The translations under genes and the position numbers were made by a program. The notes beneath the pieces were generated by a model. It searched no databases. It was not told where the DNA came from and saw nothing but the letters and a program-made list of their open reading frames with translations. From Curtobacterium sp. MCJR17_020 (GTDB lineage Bacteria; Actinomycetota; Actinomycetes; Actinomycetales; Microbacteriaceae), in contig NZ_CP126260.1 of NCBI RefSeq assembly GCF_003234365.2, forward strand, positions 3,534,001 through 3,598,000: a stretch of DNA of 64,000 bases, given 5' to 3'. Below are positions 27,949 through 35,077 of this stretch, one piece after another (positions within the stretch are counted from its first letter, which is position 1; each line of letters opens with the position of its first letter).

Positions 27949-28571
27949 TGGTGACCTGGCGCGCGAGTACCCGACAGACGACGGTCCGGGCCGTGCCGGT
28001 TCCGAACGACCTCTACCTGGCGATCGAGTCCGATGATCGCCCCGCCACCGAACCGCACGATCGGGGTGTTCGTGTCGAGTTCGCGTACTCGGTCGCCGAG
28101 AACCGTCCGGCGACGCGGGGCGTCGCGACGCGGCCGGTGACCCGGCAGTCTCTGCTCGAGGACGAGCGGAGCGGTCGCTTCGTCGTGCAGGTCGACGCCG
28201 CCGAAGGACACGGCGACGGCGTCCCGATCACGGAGCAGCGTCCATGGTGCCCAGGGCTGCTCCCGTTCGCACCGTCCGGCGTCCGCGTCCTCGAGCTGTC
28301 GGCAGCCAACGGGATCTGGGGGGACGTCGTCAGCAGACTGGCTCGGCCGCACTCGGCATGGATGCTCCTCGAGGCGTCGACGGGCGGTGCGAGCTGCACC
28401 GTCGTCATCGACCCGGACCCGGACGGATGGCGGAGGCGAGCGGTCGAGGCCCTCGGGCGACGCCCGCACCCGGAGATCACCGTCGTCGACTCCCTCGACG
28501 CCGTCCCCCGTGCCTGGCGCACGGCCGCCCGCAACCTGCTCTGGCCGACATTGGCATCGACGCCCGGATGA
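27948..28571 (+). CDS. Hypothetical protein of the T7SS effector operon
   Basis: A 207-residue protein starting at ATG 27948, which shares one base with the preceding TGA. It is basic at the N-terminus (MVTWRASTRQTTVRAVPVP) and ends in an alpha/beta region (SAWMLLEASTGGASCTVVID, HPEITVVDSLDAVPRAW). No family recognised. The large antisense frame across it has shadow-like composition and was not accepted. Confidence 0.6.
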   Translation: MVTWRASTRQTTVRAVPVPNDLYLAIESDDRPATEPHDRGVRVEFAYSVAENRPATRGVATRPVTRQSLLEDERSGRFVVQVDAAEGHGDGVPITEQRPWCPGLLPFAPSGVRVLELSAANGIWGDVVSRLARPHSAWMLLEASTGGASCTVVIDPDPDGWRRRAVEALGRRPHPEITVVDSLDAVPRAWRTAARNLLWPTLASTPG

Positions 28572-29650
28572 CCGAGTACGCGCGAACGGCGCACCGCCAG
28601 GGCGAGACGACGCCAGCCATGATCACCGTGAGCTCCGAGCCGTCCGGCGCGGACGGCCGGTTTCGCTACTCCGTGACCGTCGTCGTCGACGGTGTCGGGC
28701 ACGTCGCCGTCGAGGACGACGCCTTCGAGGCCCTGTCGACGGTGCGGATGGAGCTCGAACAACGCGGCTGGCTGCTCGGCATCGAGGGTGCACGGGTGGA
28801 CGTCTGGCCGAGCGGCATGGCGAGGGACCAGGGCGGGGGGCTCCGCGCCTACCGGCTCCGACGTGGGCGTTCTCCCCGTTCGGAGGACGTGGTCGACGTG
28901 TTCGCGCCCGCTACCGAGCATCTGGCGACCGTGGCCGAGCAGCGCGTGGCGGTCGGGGTCGCGCCACTCGATCTTGCTGCCGCAGCGTACGAGGACGCCG
29001 ACGAGGTGGTGTCGGTCTCTGCACCGTGCGAGCAACTCGCCGTCGCACGGAGCCGGAGAGGCCGCCTCCGTGCCGCACTCTTCGGTGGTCGACGCCCCGG
29101 CGACGAGCGATGGCAGGTCGTACGTTCGCTGGTCGCCGATGCACTGCGACCAGACGAATGGGACGACGCCGAAGCGCTGTCCGACGAACCGGACGGTGTG
29201 CGGCTCGTGACGACGGTCGGTGCGGACGAGGACGGTGTGCGGTGGTCGGACCTCGTCGACATCGGGGTCGACGAGGCTGGCGTGGTGCAGGTCCGACGGT
29301 TCCGACGCCGCTACACCGGACGGACCCGCGTGCACGTGGAGGTGCTGCTCGACACCCGCGCGCAGGGCCTGCCGACAACCGGATTCCGACCCACCGAGTT
29401 GGCAGCGCTCACCCCGCAACGGCACGTCGAAGCGCTGCGGCGACACATCGAGGGGCTCGGCATGGTGCCGGCGACAGCGATCGACGCCATGTTCTGGCCC
29501 GACCACGGTCGCGTCCCGACGGGGCGCGACGACGACCAGGGGGCGAACACGACCTTCCACAGCACGGCCGACGGGGTGGGGTACACGGTGCTCGTCAGCG
29601 GTGCCGGGCACCTCCGGATCGTTCGGGAAGAACCGTTCTTGTCCAACTGA
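28568..29650 (+). CDS. Hypothetical protein, last gene of the T7SS effector operon
   Basis: A 360-residue protein. ATG 28568 overlaps the previous stop by 4 nt. The N-terminal third is a compact alpha/beta domain (FRYSVTVVVDGVGHVAVEDD, FEALSTVRMELEQRGWLLGI) and the C-terminal third another (RTRVHVEVLLDTRAQGLPTT, HRHIEGLG-like helix, YTVLVSGAGHLRIVREE). A basic segment with RSRRGRLRAALFGGRR lies between. No signal peptide. Unknown family. It ends 24 nt before the NAD cassette. Confidence 0.65.
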   Translation: MTEYARTAHRQGETTPAMITVSSEPSGADGRFRYSVTVVVDGVGHVAVEDDAFEALSTVRMELEQRGWLLGIEGARVDVWPSGMARDQGGGLRAYRLRRGRSPRSEDVVDVFAPATEHLATVAEQRVAVGVAPLDLAAAAYEDADEVVSVSAPCEQLAVARSRRGRLRAALFGGRRPGDERWQVVRSLVADALRPDEWDDAEALSDEPDGVRLVTTVGADEDGVRWSDLVDIGVDEAGVVQVRRFRRRYTGRTRVHVEVLLDTRAQGLPTTGFRPTELAALTPQRHVEALRRHIEGLGMVPATAIDAMFWPDHGRVPTGRDDDQGANTTFHSTADGVGYTVLVSGAGHLRIVREEPFLSN

Positions 29651-29655
29651 CAATT

Positions 29656-29668
29656 ACCGTGGTACGGT
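29656..29668 (+). promoter_or_regulatory. Leaderless promoter and overlapping palindrome of the NAD cassette
   Basis: TACGGT (29663-29668) is followed by CGAACC and ATG 29675, a leaderless arrangement. It is overlapped by ACCGT-GGT-ACGGT (29656-29668), an inverted repeat with 5-bp arms. An operator covering the -10 box would give repression, and the third gene of the cassette encodes an NrtR-like regulator, so this is the natural candidate site. Confidence 0.5.
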
Positions 29669-29674
29669 CGAACC

Positions 29675-30526
29675 ATGGCAGTCGAACTCAGCACCTGGGA
29701 CGCCCAGGGCAACCAGACGACAGCGACGTTCTCCACCATGCGGTTCCCCGCCGGTGAAGCCCACGTCAAGGTCGCGAACGACACCGCCGAGCCGGGGGGC
29801 CTCACCGAGATCGCGACCCTGCGCGGCGCGAACGGCGACGACCTGATCATGCTCGGCATGTGGGCGGACGCCGTGCGGCAGCGCGGATCGAAGTCGGTCG
29901 CGCTCGTCCCCTACCTGCCCGGTGCCCGGCAGGACCGCGGCCTGCCGTTCGGCGCGAAGGTCTACGCCGACGTCCTCAACGGCTTCCGCCTCGACCAGGT
30001 CATCGCGTTCGACCCGCACTCGCCGGTCATCGTCGGACTCGTCGACAACCTGACCGTCGTCACGAGCGAGCAGGTCGTCCGTGACGCGGTGGTCAGCGCA
30101 CCCGGGTACGACGGCGGCGACCCGTACACCGGCATCATCGCTCCGGACAAGGGCGCGGTCCCCCGGGCCACCGCGGTCGCCGAGGCGTGCGGGCTGCCGC
30201 TCTACCGGGCCGAGAAACACCGCAACCCCGACACCGGCAAGCTCGACGGCTTCACCTGCGAACCCCTGCCGGACACCGGACGGTTCCTGGTGGTCGACGA
30301 CATCTGCGACGGCGGCGGCACGTTCATGGGCCTCGCCGGCTCGACGGGCCTGCCCAAGGAACGCCTCGGCCTCTGGGTCTCGCACGGCGTCTTCTCCGGC
30401 CGGGCAGCACAGCTCGCCGACCACTTCGGCGAGATCGTCACCACCGACTCGTACCCCGCGCAGAACGCCATCGACGGCCTGCGCACGATCGCACTCACCC
30501 CCTACCTGACGGAGCAGATCCGATGA
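29675..30526 (+). CDS. Prs-like (ribose-phosphate pyrophosphokinase family) protein
   Basis: A 283-residue member of the PRPP synthetase fold. Matching blocks are LVPYLPGARQDRGLPFG (the YxxxRQDR ATP-site segment), VIAFDPHSPVIVG (the metal-binding DLHS counterpart) and VVDDICDGGGTFMG (PRPP-binding loop). It is shorter than housekeeping Prs (about 315-325 residues) and diverged. In phage NARP1 systems, relatives of this fold make ADP-ribose pyrophosphate (Adps) rather than PRPP. Here it is coupled by ATGA to a Nampt-like gene, so it supplies either PRPP for nicotinamide salvage or ADPR-PP for direct NAD+ rebuilding. Sequence inspection cannot decide between them. Confidence 0.85.
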   Translation: MAVELSTWDAQGNQTTATFSTMRFPAGEAHVKVANDTAEPGGLTEIATLRGANGDDLIMLGMWADAVRQRGSKSVALVPYLPGARQDRGLPFGAKVYADVLNGFRLDQVIAFDPHSPVIVGLVDNLTVVTSEQVVRDAVVSAPGYDGGDPYTGIIAPDKGAVPRATAVAEACGLPLYRAEKHRNPDTGKLDGFTCEPLPDTGRFLVVDDICDGGGTFMGLAGSTGLPKERLGLWVSHGVFSGRAAQLADHFGEIVTTDSYPAQNAIDGLRTIALTPYLTEQIR

Positions 30527-32103
30527 CGCAGACCACGAGCACCACGACCAGCACGAGCACCGGGATCGAGCCGCGCATCACCACGGCAAGCCCGATCGCG
30601 CCACTGCTGGCCGTCGACGGCTACAAGCACTCGCACCGGCAGGTCTACCCGGCAGGCACCACCCGCATCCTGATCAACTGGACGAACCGCTCGAACGCGC
30701 ACATGCCCGAGTCGACGCACGCCGTGGTCTTCGGGCTGCAGGCGTTCATCCAGCGCTCGCTCGTCGAGGCCTGGGCACCGTTCTTCGCGGCGGACGAAGA
30801 CGAGGTCGTCCGGCTCTTCGACGAAGCGCTGCAGAACTACTTCGGCCCGAACCACATCGGCACCGACCACGTCCGGGCCCTGCACCGCCTCGGCTACCTG
30901 CCCCTCGAGATCCGTGCGCTGCCCGAAGGCACCCTCGCCCCGATCGGTGTCGCGACCCTCACCGTCGAGAACACGATCGACGAGTTCTACTGGCTGCCCA
31001 ACTACATCGAGACCGCCCTGTCGGCGTCGATCTGGCACCCGTCGACGGTCGCGACGAAGGCGCTCGAGTACCGCGACCTGATGGAGGGCTGGGCCGCCCG
31101 CACCGGCGCGGTCCCGGCCGGCATCGACTTCGCCGCGCACGACTTCTCGTTCCGTGGGCAGTCGAGCATCGAGTCGGCCGCAGCGGGTGGCGCGGGCCAC
31201 CTCCTGTCGTTCCTCGGCACGGACTCGATGCCGTCGCTCGACTTCATCGACCGCTACTACCCGGGCGACAACGGCCTCGTGGCCGCGAGCGTGCCCGCCA
31301 CCGAGCACAGCGTGATGTGCGTCCGCGGCGCCGACGGCGAGCTGGCGACCTTCGAGCAGATCCTCGACGTGTACCCGACGGGTATCGTCTCGGCGGTCAG
31401 CGACGGCTTCGACCTGTTCAAGGTCATCACCGAGACCCTGCCGCAGCTCAAGGACCGCATCACCGGTCGTGACGGCAAGCTCGTCATCCGACCCGACTCG
31501 GGCGACCCGGTCGACATCGTCACCGGCACCGTGCACGGCGTCGACGAGGCGGAACTGTTCGCCGCCGACCGCAGCCACGAGCAGAAGGGCGTCGTCGAAC
31601 TGCTCGACGAGATCTTCGGGCACACCGTGAACGAGCAGGGCTTCAAGGTCCTCGACCAGCACATCGGCGTCATCTACGGCGACAGCATCACGCTCGACCG
31701 TGCCCGTCGCATATACGAGCGCCTGGCCGCCAAGGGGTACTCGAGCGACAACATCGTGCTCGGCATCGGGTCGTACACCTACCAGTACATGACCCGCGAC
31801 AACCTCGGCAGCGCGGTCAAGGCCACGTGGGCACTCGTCGACGGCGAGCCCGTCGACATCCAGAAGGACCCGAAGACCGGCAGCGGCAAGAAGAGCGCGA
31901 AGGGCCGCATCGCCCTGCACCGCGACGAGACCGGCGAGATCCGGCAGACGGACCAGGCCACGGCCGACGACGAGGCGACCAGCCTGCTCCAGCCGGTGTG
32001 GGTCGACGGCCGCTTCACGCGCCTCCAGTCCTTCGCCGACGTCCGCCAGACGCTCCGCGACGAGCGTTCGGCTCGTGCCACCCGCCGGGGGGCCACCGCG
32101 TGA
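30523..32103 (+). CDS. nadV: Nicotinamide phosphoribosyltransferase family protein (NadV/Nampt, possibly Namat-like)
   Basis: A 526-residue Nampt homologue, slightly longer than the usual 460-500 because of a Thr/Ser-rich N-terminus and a Lys-rich insertion (KTGSGKKSAKGR). Family blocks in order: VDGYKHSHRQVYP, VVFGLQAFIQ, HDFSFRGQSSIESA (aromatic/His site), VPATEHSVM, VIRPDSGDPVDIV (phosphate and ribose contacts) and YMTRDNLGSAVKATW. It converts nicotinamide and PRPP to NMN. If the partner makes ADPR-PP it could instead form NAD+ directly, as Namat does. ATGA overlap upstream and GTGA overlap downstream make a tight three-gene operon. Confidence 0.92.
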   Translation: MTQTTSTTTSTSTGIEPRITTASPIAPLLAVDGYKHSHRQVYPAGTTRILINWTNRSNAHMPESTHAVVFGLQAFIQRSLVEAWAPFFAADEDEVVRLFDEALQNYFGPNHIGTDHVRALHRLGYLPLEIRALPEGTLAPIGVATLTVENTIDEFYWLPNYIETALSASIWHPSTVATKALEYRDLMEGWAARTGAVPAGIDFAAHDFSFRGQSSIESAAAGGAGHLLSFLGTDSMPSLDFIDRYYPGDNGLVAASVPATEHSVMCVRGADGELATFEQILDVYPTGIVSAVSDGFDLFKVITETLPQLKDRITGRDGKLVIRPDSGDPVDIVTGTVHGVDEAELFAADRSHEQKGVVELLDEIFGHTVNEQGFKVLDQHIGVIYGDSITLDRARRIYERLAAKGYSSDNIVLGIGSYTYQYMTRDNLGSAVKATWALVDGEPVDIQKDPKTGSGKKSAKGRIALHRDETGEIRQTDQATADDEATSLLQPVWVDGRFTRLQSFADVRQTLRDERSARATRRGATA

Positions 32104-32750
32104 CCGATGCCGCAGCGGCGATCCGCGACCAACCGCTCATCGCGATCGACGTCGTCCCGGTGTCCTTCGTGACGACGGACGGTCTACGGGTCGCCACCGC
32201 GCGTCGGGCGTACGCACCGTACGCCGGACAGGAAGCGCTCCCCGGCGTGCTCCTCGACGGCACCGAGATCCTCGCCGACGGTGCGCGGCGCGCCCTGCGG
32301 ACCAAGACCGGCGTCGGCCCGGCAGCGGTGCGCCACCTCGCGCAGGTCGGCGCGTTCGACGGACCCGACCGCGATCCACGGAGCTCCGCGATCAGCATCG
32401 CGTTCCTCGCGGTCATCGACCCGACAGCGCACGCCGACGCAACGTGGCACGACGTCGGCGCGCTGCCGCTCGGACTGCCGTTCGACCACGACCGGATCGT
32501 CGACTCGGCGCTCGAGCGTGCACGGGTCCTCCTCTGGTCTGACCTGCCGTTCACGCGAGCGCTGCTCGGCGATCCGTTCACCACGGCGGACGCCGCTCGG
32601 CTGCGGATCGCCCTGACGGGAACCACACCGGACCCGGGCAACCTCAACCGGACGCTCCGTACGAACACCGCGCTTGCCCGGGTCGACCTCCCAGCGAGTG
32701 CGGGACCCCGGGGCGGGCGTCCCCCGGCAGCCTGGACGTGGCAGGACTGA
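32100..32750 (+). CDS. nrtR: NrtR-type Nudix-related regulator of NAD metabolism
   Basis: A 216-residue protein with an N-terminal Nudix fold and a C-terminal winged helix. The Nudix box region GTEILADGARRALRTKTGVG keeps the spacing but has Ala, Thr and Lys where the metal-binding glutamates of REuxEE belong, so hydrolase activity is unlikely. Residues about 150-216 (FTTADAARLRIALTG, LNRTLRTN, GPRGGRPPAAW) match the DNA-binding end of NrtR proteins. NrtR repressors sense ADP-ribose and control NAD salvage genes. It is the last gene of the operon (GTGA overlap) and probably autoregulates through the palindrome at 29656-29668. Confidence 0.82.
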   Translation: MTDAAAAIRDQPLIAIDVVPVSFVTTDGLRVATARRAYAPYAGQEALPGVLLDGTEILADGARRALRTKTGVGPAAVRHLAQVGAFDGPDRDPRSSAISIAFLAVIDPTAHADATWHDVGALPLGLPFDHDRIVDSALERARVLLWSDLPFTRALLGDPFTTADAARLRIALTGTTPDPGNLNRTLRTNTALARVDLPASAGPRGGRPPAAWTWQD

Positions 32751-32768
32751 GCACGGTTGGGTGGGCCC

Positions 32769-33404
32769 ATGTCCTCTTCCCTGTCCGGTGACGACTCCCT
32801 GCACCTGCCCGAGTTCGACGCACCCCCGGCGTCGCCGCTCGACCTCGCGCAGCAGTGGCTGGATGCCGCGGACGAACGCGACGTCTCCGAGCCGAAGTCG
32901 ATGACCCTCGCCACGGCCGGAGCGGATGGCCGGGTGTCCGCCCGCACGGTCGACGTGAAGCGGCTCGACGACCGCGGGCTCGTGTTCGGCACCTCGACGC
33001 TGAGCCCGAAGGGTCGTCAGCTCGCCGACAACCCGCACGCGGCGCTCCAGGTCTACTGGCGCGAGACCATGCAGCAGCTCCGGTTCGAGGGCCTCGCGGT
33101 GCAGCTGCCCGACGACGAGTCCGACGCGCTGTTCGCCGATCGCTCGCCGAAGTCCCGTGCTGCCACCGCCATCGCCGACCAGTCCGCCGTGCTCGAACCG
33201 CGGACGCTGCAGGACCTGATCGACGATGCCAACGTGCTGCTCGACGAGTCCGACGACGCCGTACCGCGGCCCGCCGGCTGGGTGGCCTGGCGGCTCGAAC
33301 CCGACGTGGTGGAGTTCTGGCACGGCAGCCGCGACCGGATGCACCGCCGCCTGCAGTACGTGCTCGCCGACGGCGCCTGGTCGGCTACCCGCCTGCAGCC
33401 GTAG
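32769..33404 (+). CDS. PdxH-like pyridoxamine 5'-phosphate oxidase
   Basis: A 211-residue FMN-binding split-barrel protein with both PdxH blocks: SARTVDVKRLDDRGLVFGTS with SPKGRQLADNPHAALQVYW in the FMN domain, and the C-terminal WRLEPDVVEFWHGSRDRMHR dimer/substrate block with the RxH pair. The enzyme oxidises pyridoxamine or pyridoxine phosphate to PLP. Length matches PdxH (about 215). Some residues differ from the canonical RQVR segment (QLRFEG), so a related FMN oxidoreductase is possible. GGTGGG precedes ATG 32769. Confidence 0.85.
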   Translation: MSSSLSGDDSLHLPEFDAPPASPLDLAQQWLDAADERDVSEPKSMTLATAGADGRVSARTVDVKRLDDRGLVFGTSTLSPKGRQLADNPHAALQVYWRETMQQLRFEGLAVQLPDDESDALFADRSPKSRAATAIADQSAVLEPRTLQDLIDDANVLLDESDDAVPRPAGWVAWRLEPDVVEFWHGSRDRMHRRLQYVLADGAWSATRLQP

Positions 33405-33420
33405 TCGAGTCCGCTCCCGG

Positions 33421-34026
33421 TCAGTCCTGCTGCCACCAGGACGGCTTCGCGGACTGGACGGTGATCGTCAGCGTCCGTGCGTTGTCGGACTTCCTGCCCA
33501 CCACGAACACCCTCGCCGTGGGGTCGGCGGTCAGCATGCGCCACACCGGCCACGTGTCCGGGCCGAGCTTCGGGTCGTACCAGGGCCCCGGTCCGTTGTC
33601 GGTCTCGACCAGCACACGTCGAACGCTGGCAGGGTCGAGTTCGGGGACGCCAGCAGCCCGCGCCTGCGTGAGGACACGAGCGACACCGGCATCCATGGCC
33701 GTCGTCCGCGCGGCTCGGGCCAGCCGAAGCCGGCGTCGCGTGACCAGGTACCCGAGGACGACGAGCCCCGCGGCAACCAGCACCGTGCCGACCAGGGCCG
33801 CTGCGGTACCGCGGTCACTCGGCCGGTCCGCGACGACGACTCCCCCGACAAGGACCGCCCCGCCGAGCAACAGTCCGGCGCCTCGGATCCGCCTGACTGG
33901 CCGGCATGCACCGCGCCAGGTCTGATCCGCGTCGACGACGTCCCCGATGTCGACCGTGACCTCGTCCCCACTCGTGTGCACGCACGAGCTTCCCAGCAGC
34001 GGGCCATCGACGCGGACCACAGCCAT
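33421..34026 (-). CDS. Two-TM membrane protein of unknown function
   Basis: A 201-residue protein. The N-terminal about 45 residues are soluble, two hydrophobic segments lie at about 48-66 and 75-95, and a soluble C-terminal domain ends in TLTITVQSAKPSWWQQD. No family recognised. It is convergent with the PdxH-like gene (16 nt) and downstream of two other minus-strand envelope genes, with 54 nt to the nearest. Confidence 0.7.
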   Translation of the reverse strand: MAVVRVDGPLLGSSCVHTSGDEVTVDIGDVVDADQTWRGACRPVRRIRGAGLLLGGAVLVGGVVVADRPSDRGTAAALVGTVLVAAGLVVLGYLVTRRRLRLARAARTTAMDAGVARVLTQARAAGVPELDPASVRRVLVETDNGPGPWYDPKLGPDTWPVWRMLTADPTARVFVVGRKSDNARTLTITVQSAKPSWWQQD

Positions 34027-34080
34027 GTCCGCGGACGAGAGCGCTCCGCGCCGACTAGCACAGAGCGCTCCCGTCGATGA

Positions 34081-34272
34081 TCAGCGTCGGCGACGGTACC
34101 GGATCGTCAAGCCGACGTAACATCCGGCTCCACCGGCTGCGAGCCCGAGGGCGACACCTCCGAGAGCACGGCCCGGCGTGCCCGCCGTGGCGCTTGCGAC
34201 CGCTGCTCCGACGATCACGAGTGCGATACCGAACGCGACAGCGAACGGAACGCTGCGCAGGAACTTCGTCAT
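34081..34272 (-). CDS. Small two-TM membrane protein
   Basis: A 63-residue protein: a short N-terminus, hydrophobic segments at about 9-28 (VAFGIALVIVGAAVASATAG) and 36-55, and a basic end RYRRRR. It starts 17 nt after the secreted-protein gene. Size and position are those of an immunity or accessory membrane protein, but nothing in the sequence proves it. Confidence 0.65.
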   Translation of the reverse strand: MTKFLRSVPFAVAFGIALVIVGAAVASATAGTPGRALGGVALGLAAGGAGCYVGLTIRYRRRR

Positions 34273-34289
34273 GGCGTGCCGACTTCCGC

Positions 34290-34829
34290 CTAGACGCAAC
34301 GGGACGACTTCTTGGTGACGGGGTACACGCGAACCGACTTCGGGCTCGGGCACTTGCTGTGCGTGGCGAGGTAGGAGGCGCCGAGGATGACCGCGGCGTT
34401 GCCGACCACACAAGCAGCCGGCCCGAGCGCGCAGATGCCGACGAGCAGTGCCGCGCCCGCCCCGCCGATGATCACGTTCTGGTCGAACGTATTGAAGGCG
34501 ACGTAGACGCCGCGATTGTCCGACCCGAAGCCCAGGCGCTGCCGCGGGTCTGTCTCGTTGAGCGTGAACTCGAACCCGTCGCCTCCGTCGATGGTGACCG
34601 AACGAGTCCCGTCCCGTTGCACGTCCTCGCGCTTGACTGCCCCCGCCCGACGCGCTTCCGCGATGGCCTCATTCACCAACGCTGGCGTGACCTCCAGGTG
34701 GTCTGCTCCGACATTGACGACGGGCCTTGGCACCTCAGCTGCCGATGCCGCGGGCGCAGCAACGAGCCCTCCCGCGACGAGCGTGCCAGCGAGCGTTGCA
34801 CCAGTGAACGTGTTCCGCAGTTTCGACAT
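34290..34829 (-). CDS. Secreted protein with hydrophobic Gly/Ala-rich C-terminus
   Basis: A 179-residue protein. ATG 34829 has AGGGG 6 nt upstream; residues 1-34 are a signal peptide ending in ASA-AEV. The middle is polar. The C-terminal about 60 residues are Gly/Ala-rich and hydrophobic (GGAGAALLVGICALGPAACV, then GNAAVILGASYLA) and then basic, with four cysteines. Proteins of this layout are common in actinobacteria but uncharacterised. The tail recalls membrane-active peptides. The very long reading frame through this gene was cut at the ATG with signal peptide and ribosome site. Confidence 0.75.
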   Translation of the reverse strand: MSKLRNTFTGATLAGTLVAGGLVAAPAASAAEVPRPVVNVGADHLEVTPALVNEAIAEARRAGAVKREDVQRDGTRSVTIDGGDGFEFTLNETDPRQRLGFGSDNRGVYVAFNTFDQNVIIGGAGAALLVGICALGPAACVVGNAAVILGASYLATHSKCPSPKSVRVYPVTKKSSRCV

Positions 34830-35077
34830 TGCGACCCCTACCGGTTCGTGGGCCGCCACCGTCGGCGGCCTGCTCGCACGACAGTAGAGGATCATCCACT
34901 GACCGGTGATGTTCTGAAATACATTTGTTACACAGCCAGGCAGATGAAGTCCTCTGCAAGACCAGAGCCTCGTCGCTGCTCCGGTTGGTGCGAGGTTGAC
35001 CACTCCGTGCGCGCTTCTTGCGCTGCACCGAGTGATCAACCTCGCACCGAGTAGGTCCGCCGTCCGCCGCTCAGCCC
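34830..35077. other. Intergenic region with AT-rich promoter zone and repeat
   Basis: About 250 bp between minus-strand genes. 34900-34950 is unusually AT-rich for this window (ATGTTCTGAAATACATTTG area) and probably holds the promoter of the secreted-protein gene. The remainder is the inverted repeat at 34987-35048, next to the end of the siderophore gene. Confidence 0.5.
34987..35048. repeat. Intergenic inverted repeat, GTGCGAGGTT family
   Basis: Arms GGTGCGAGGTTGACCACTC (34987-35005) and its inverse at 35030-35048 differ at one base, with a 24-nt loop. It is 29 nt downstream of the siderophore synthetase stop and may terminate that operon. The GTGCGAGGTT core recurs at 54906. Confidence 0.8.

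Noticed and set aside
28013..29653. A 546-codon minus-strand frame across the last two T7SS operon genes
   Set aside because: The plus-strand genes chain by ATG/TGA overlaps and have globular-protein composition; the antisense frame does not.
29675..30526. Housekeeping PRPP synthetase
   Set aside because: It is about 40 residues short, diverged, and coupled to a Nampt-like gene rather than to glmU-type neighbours.
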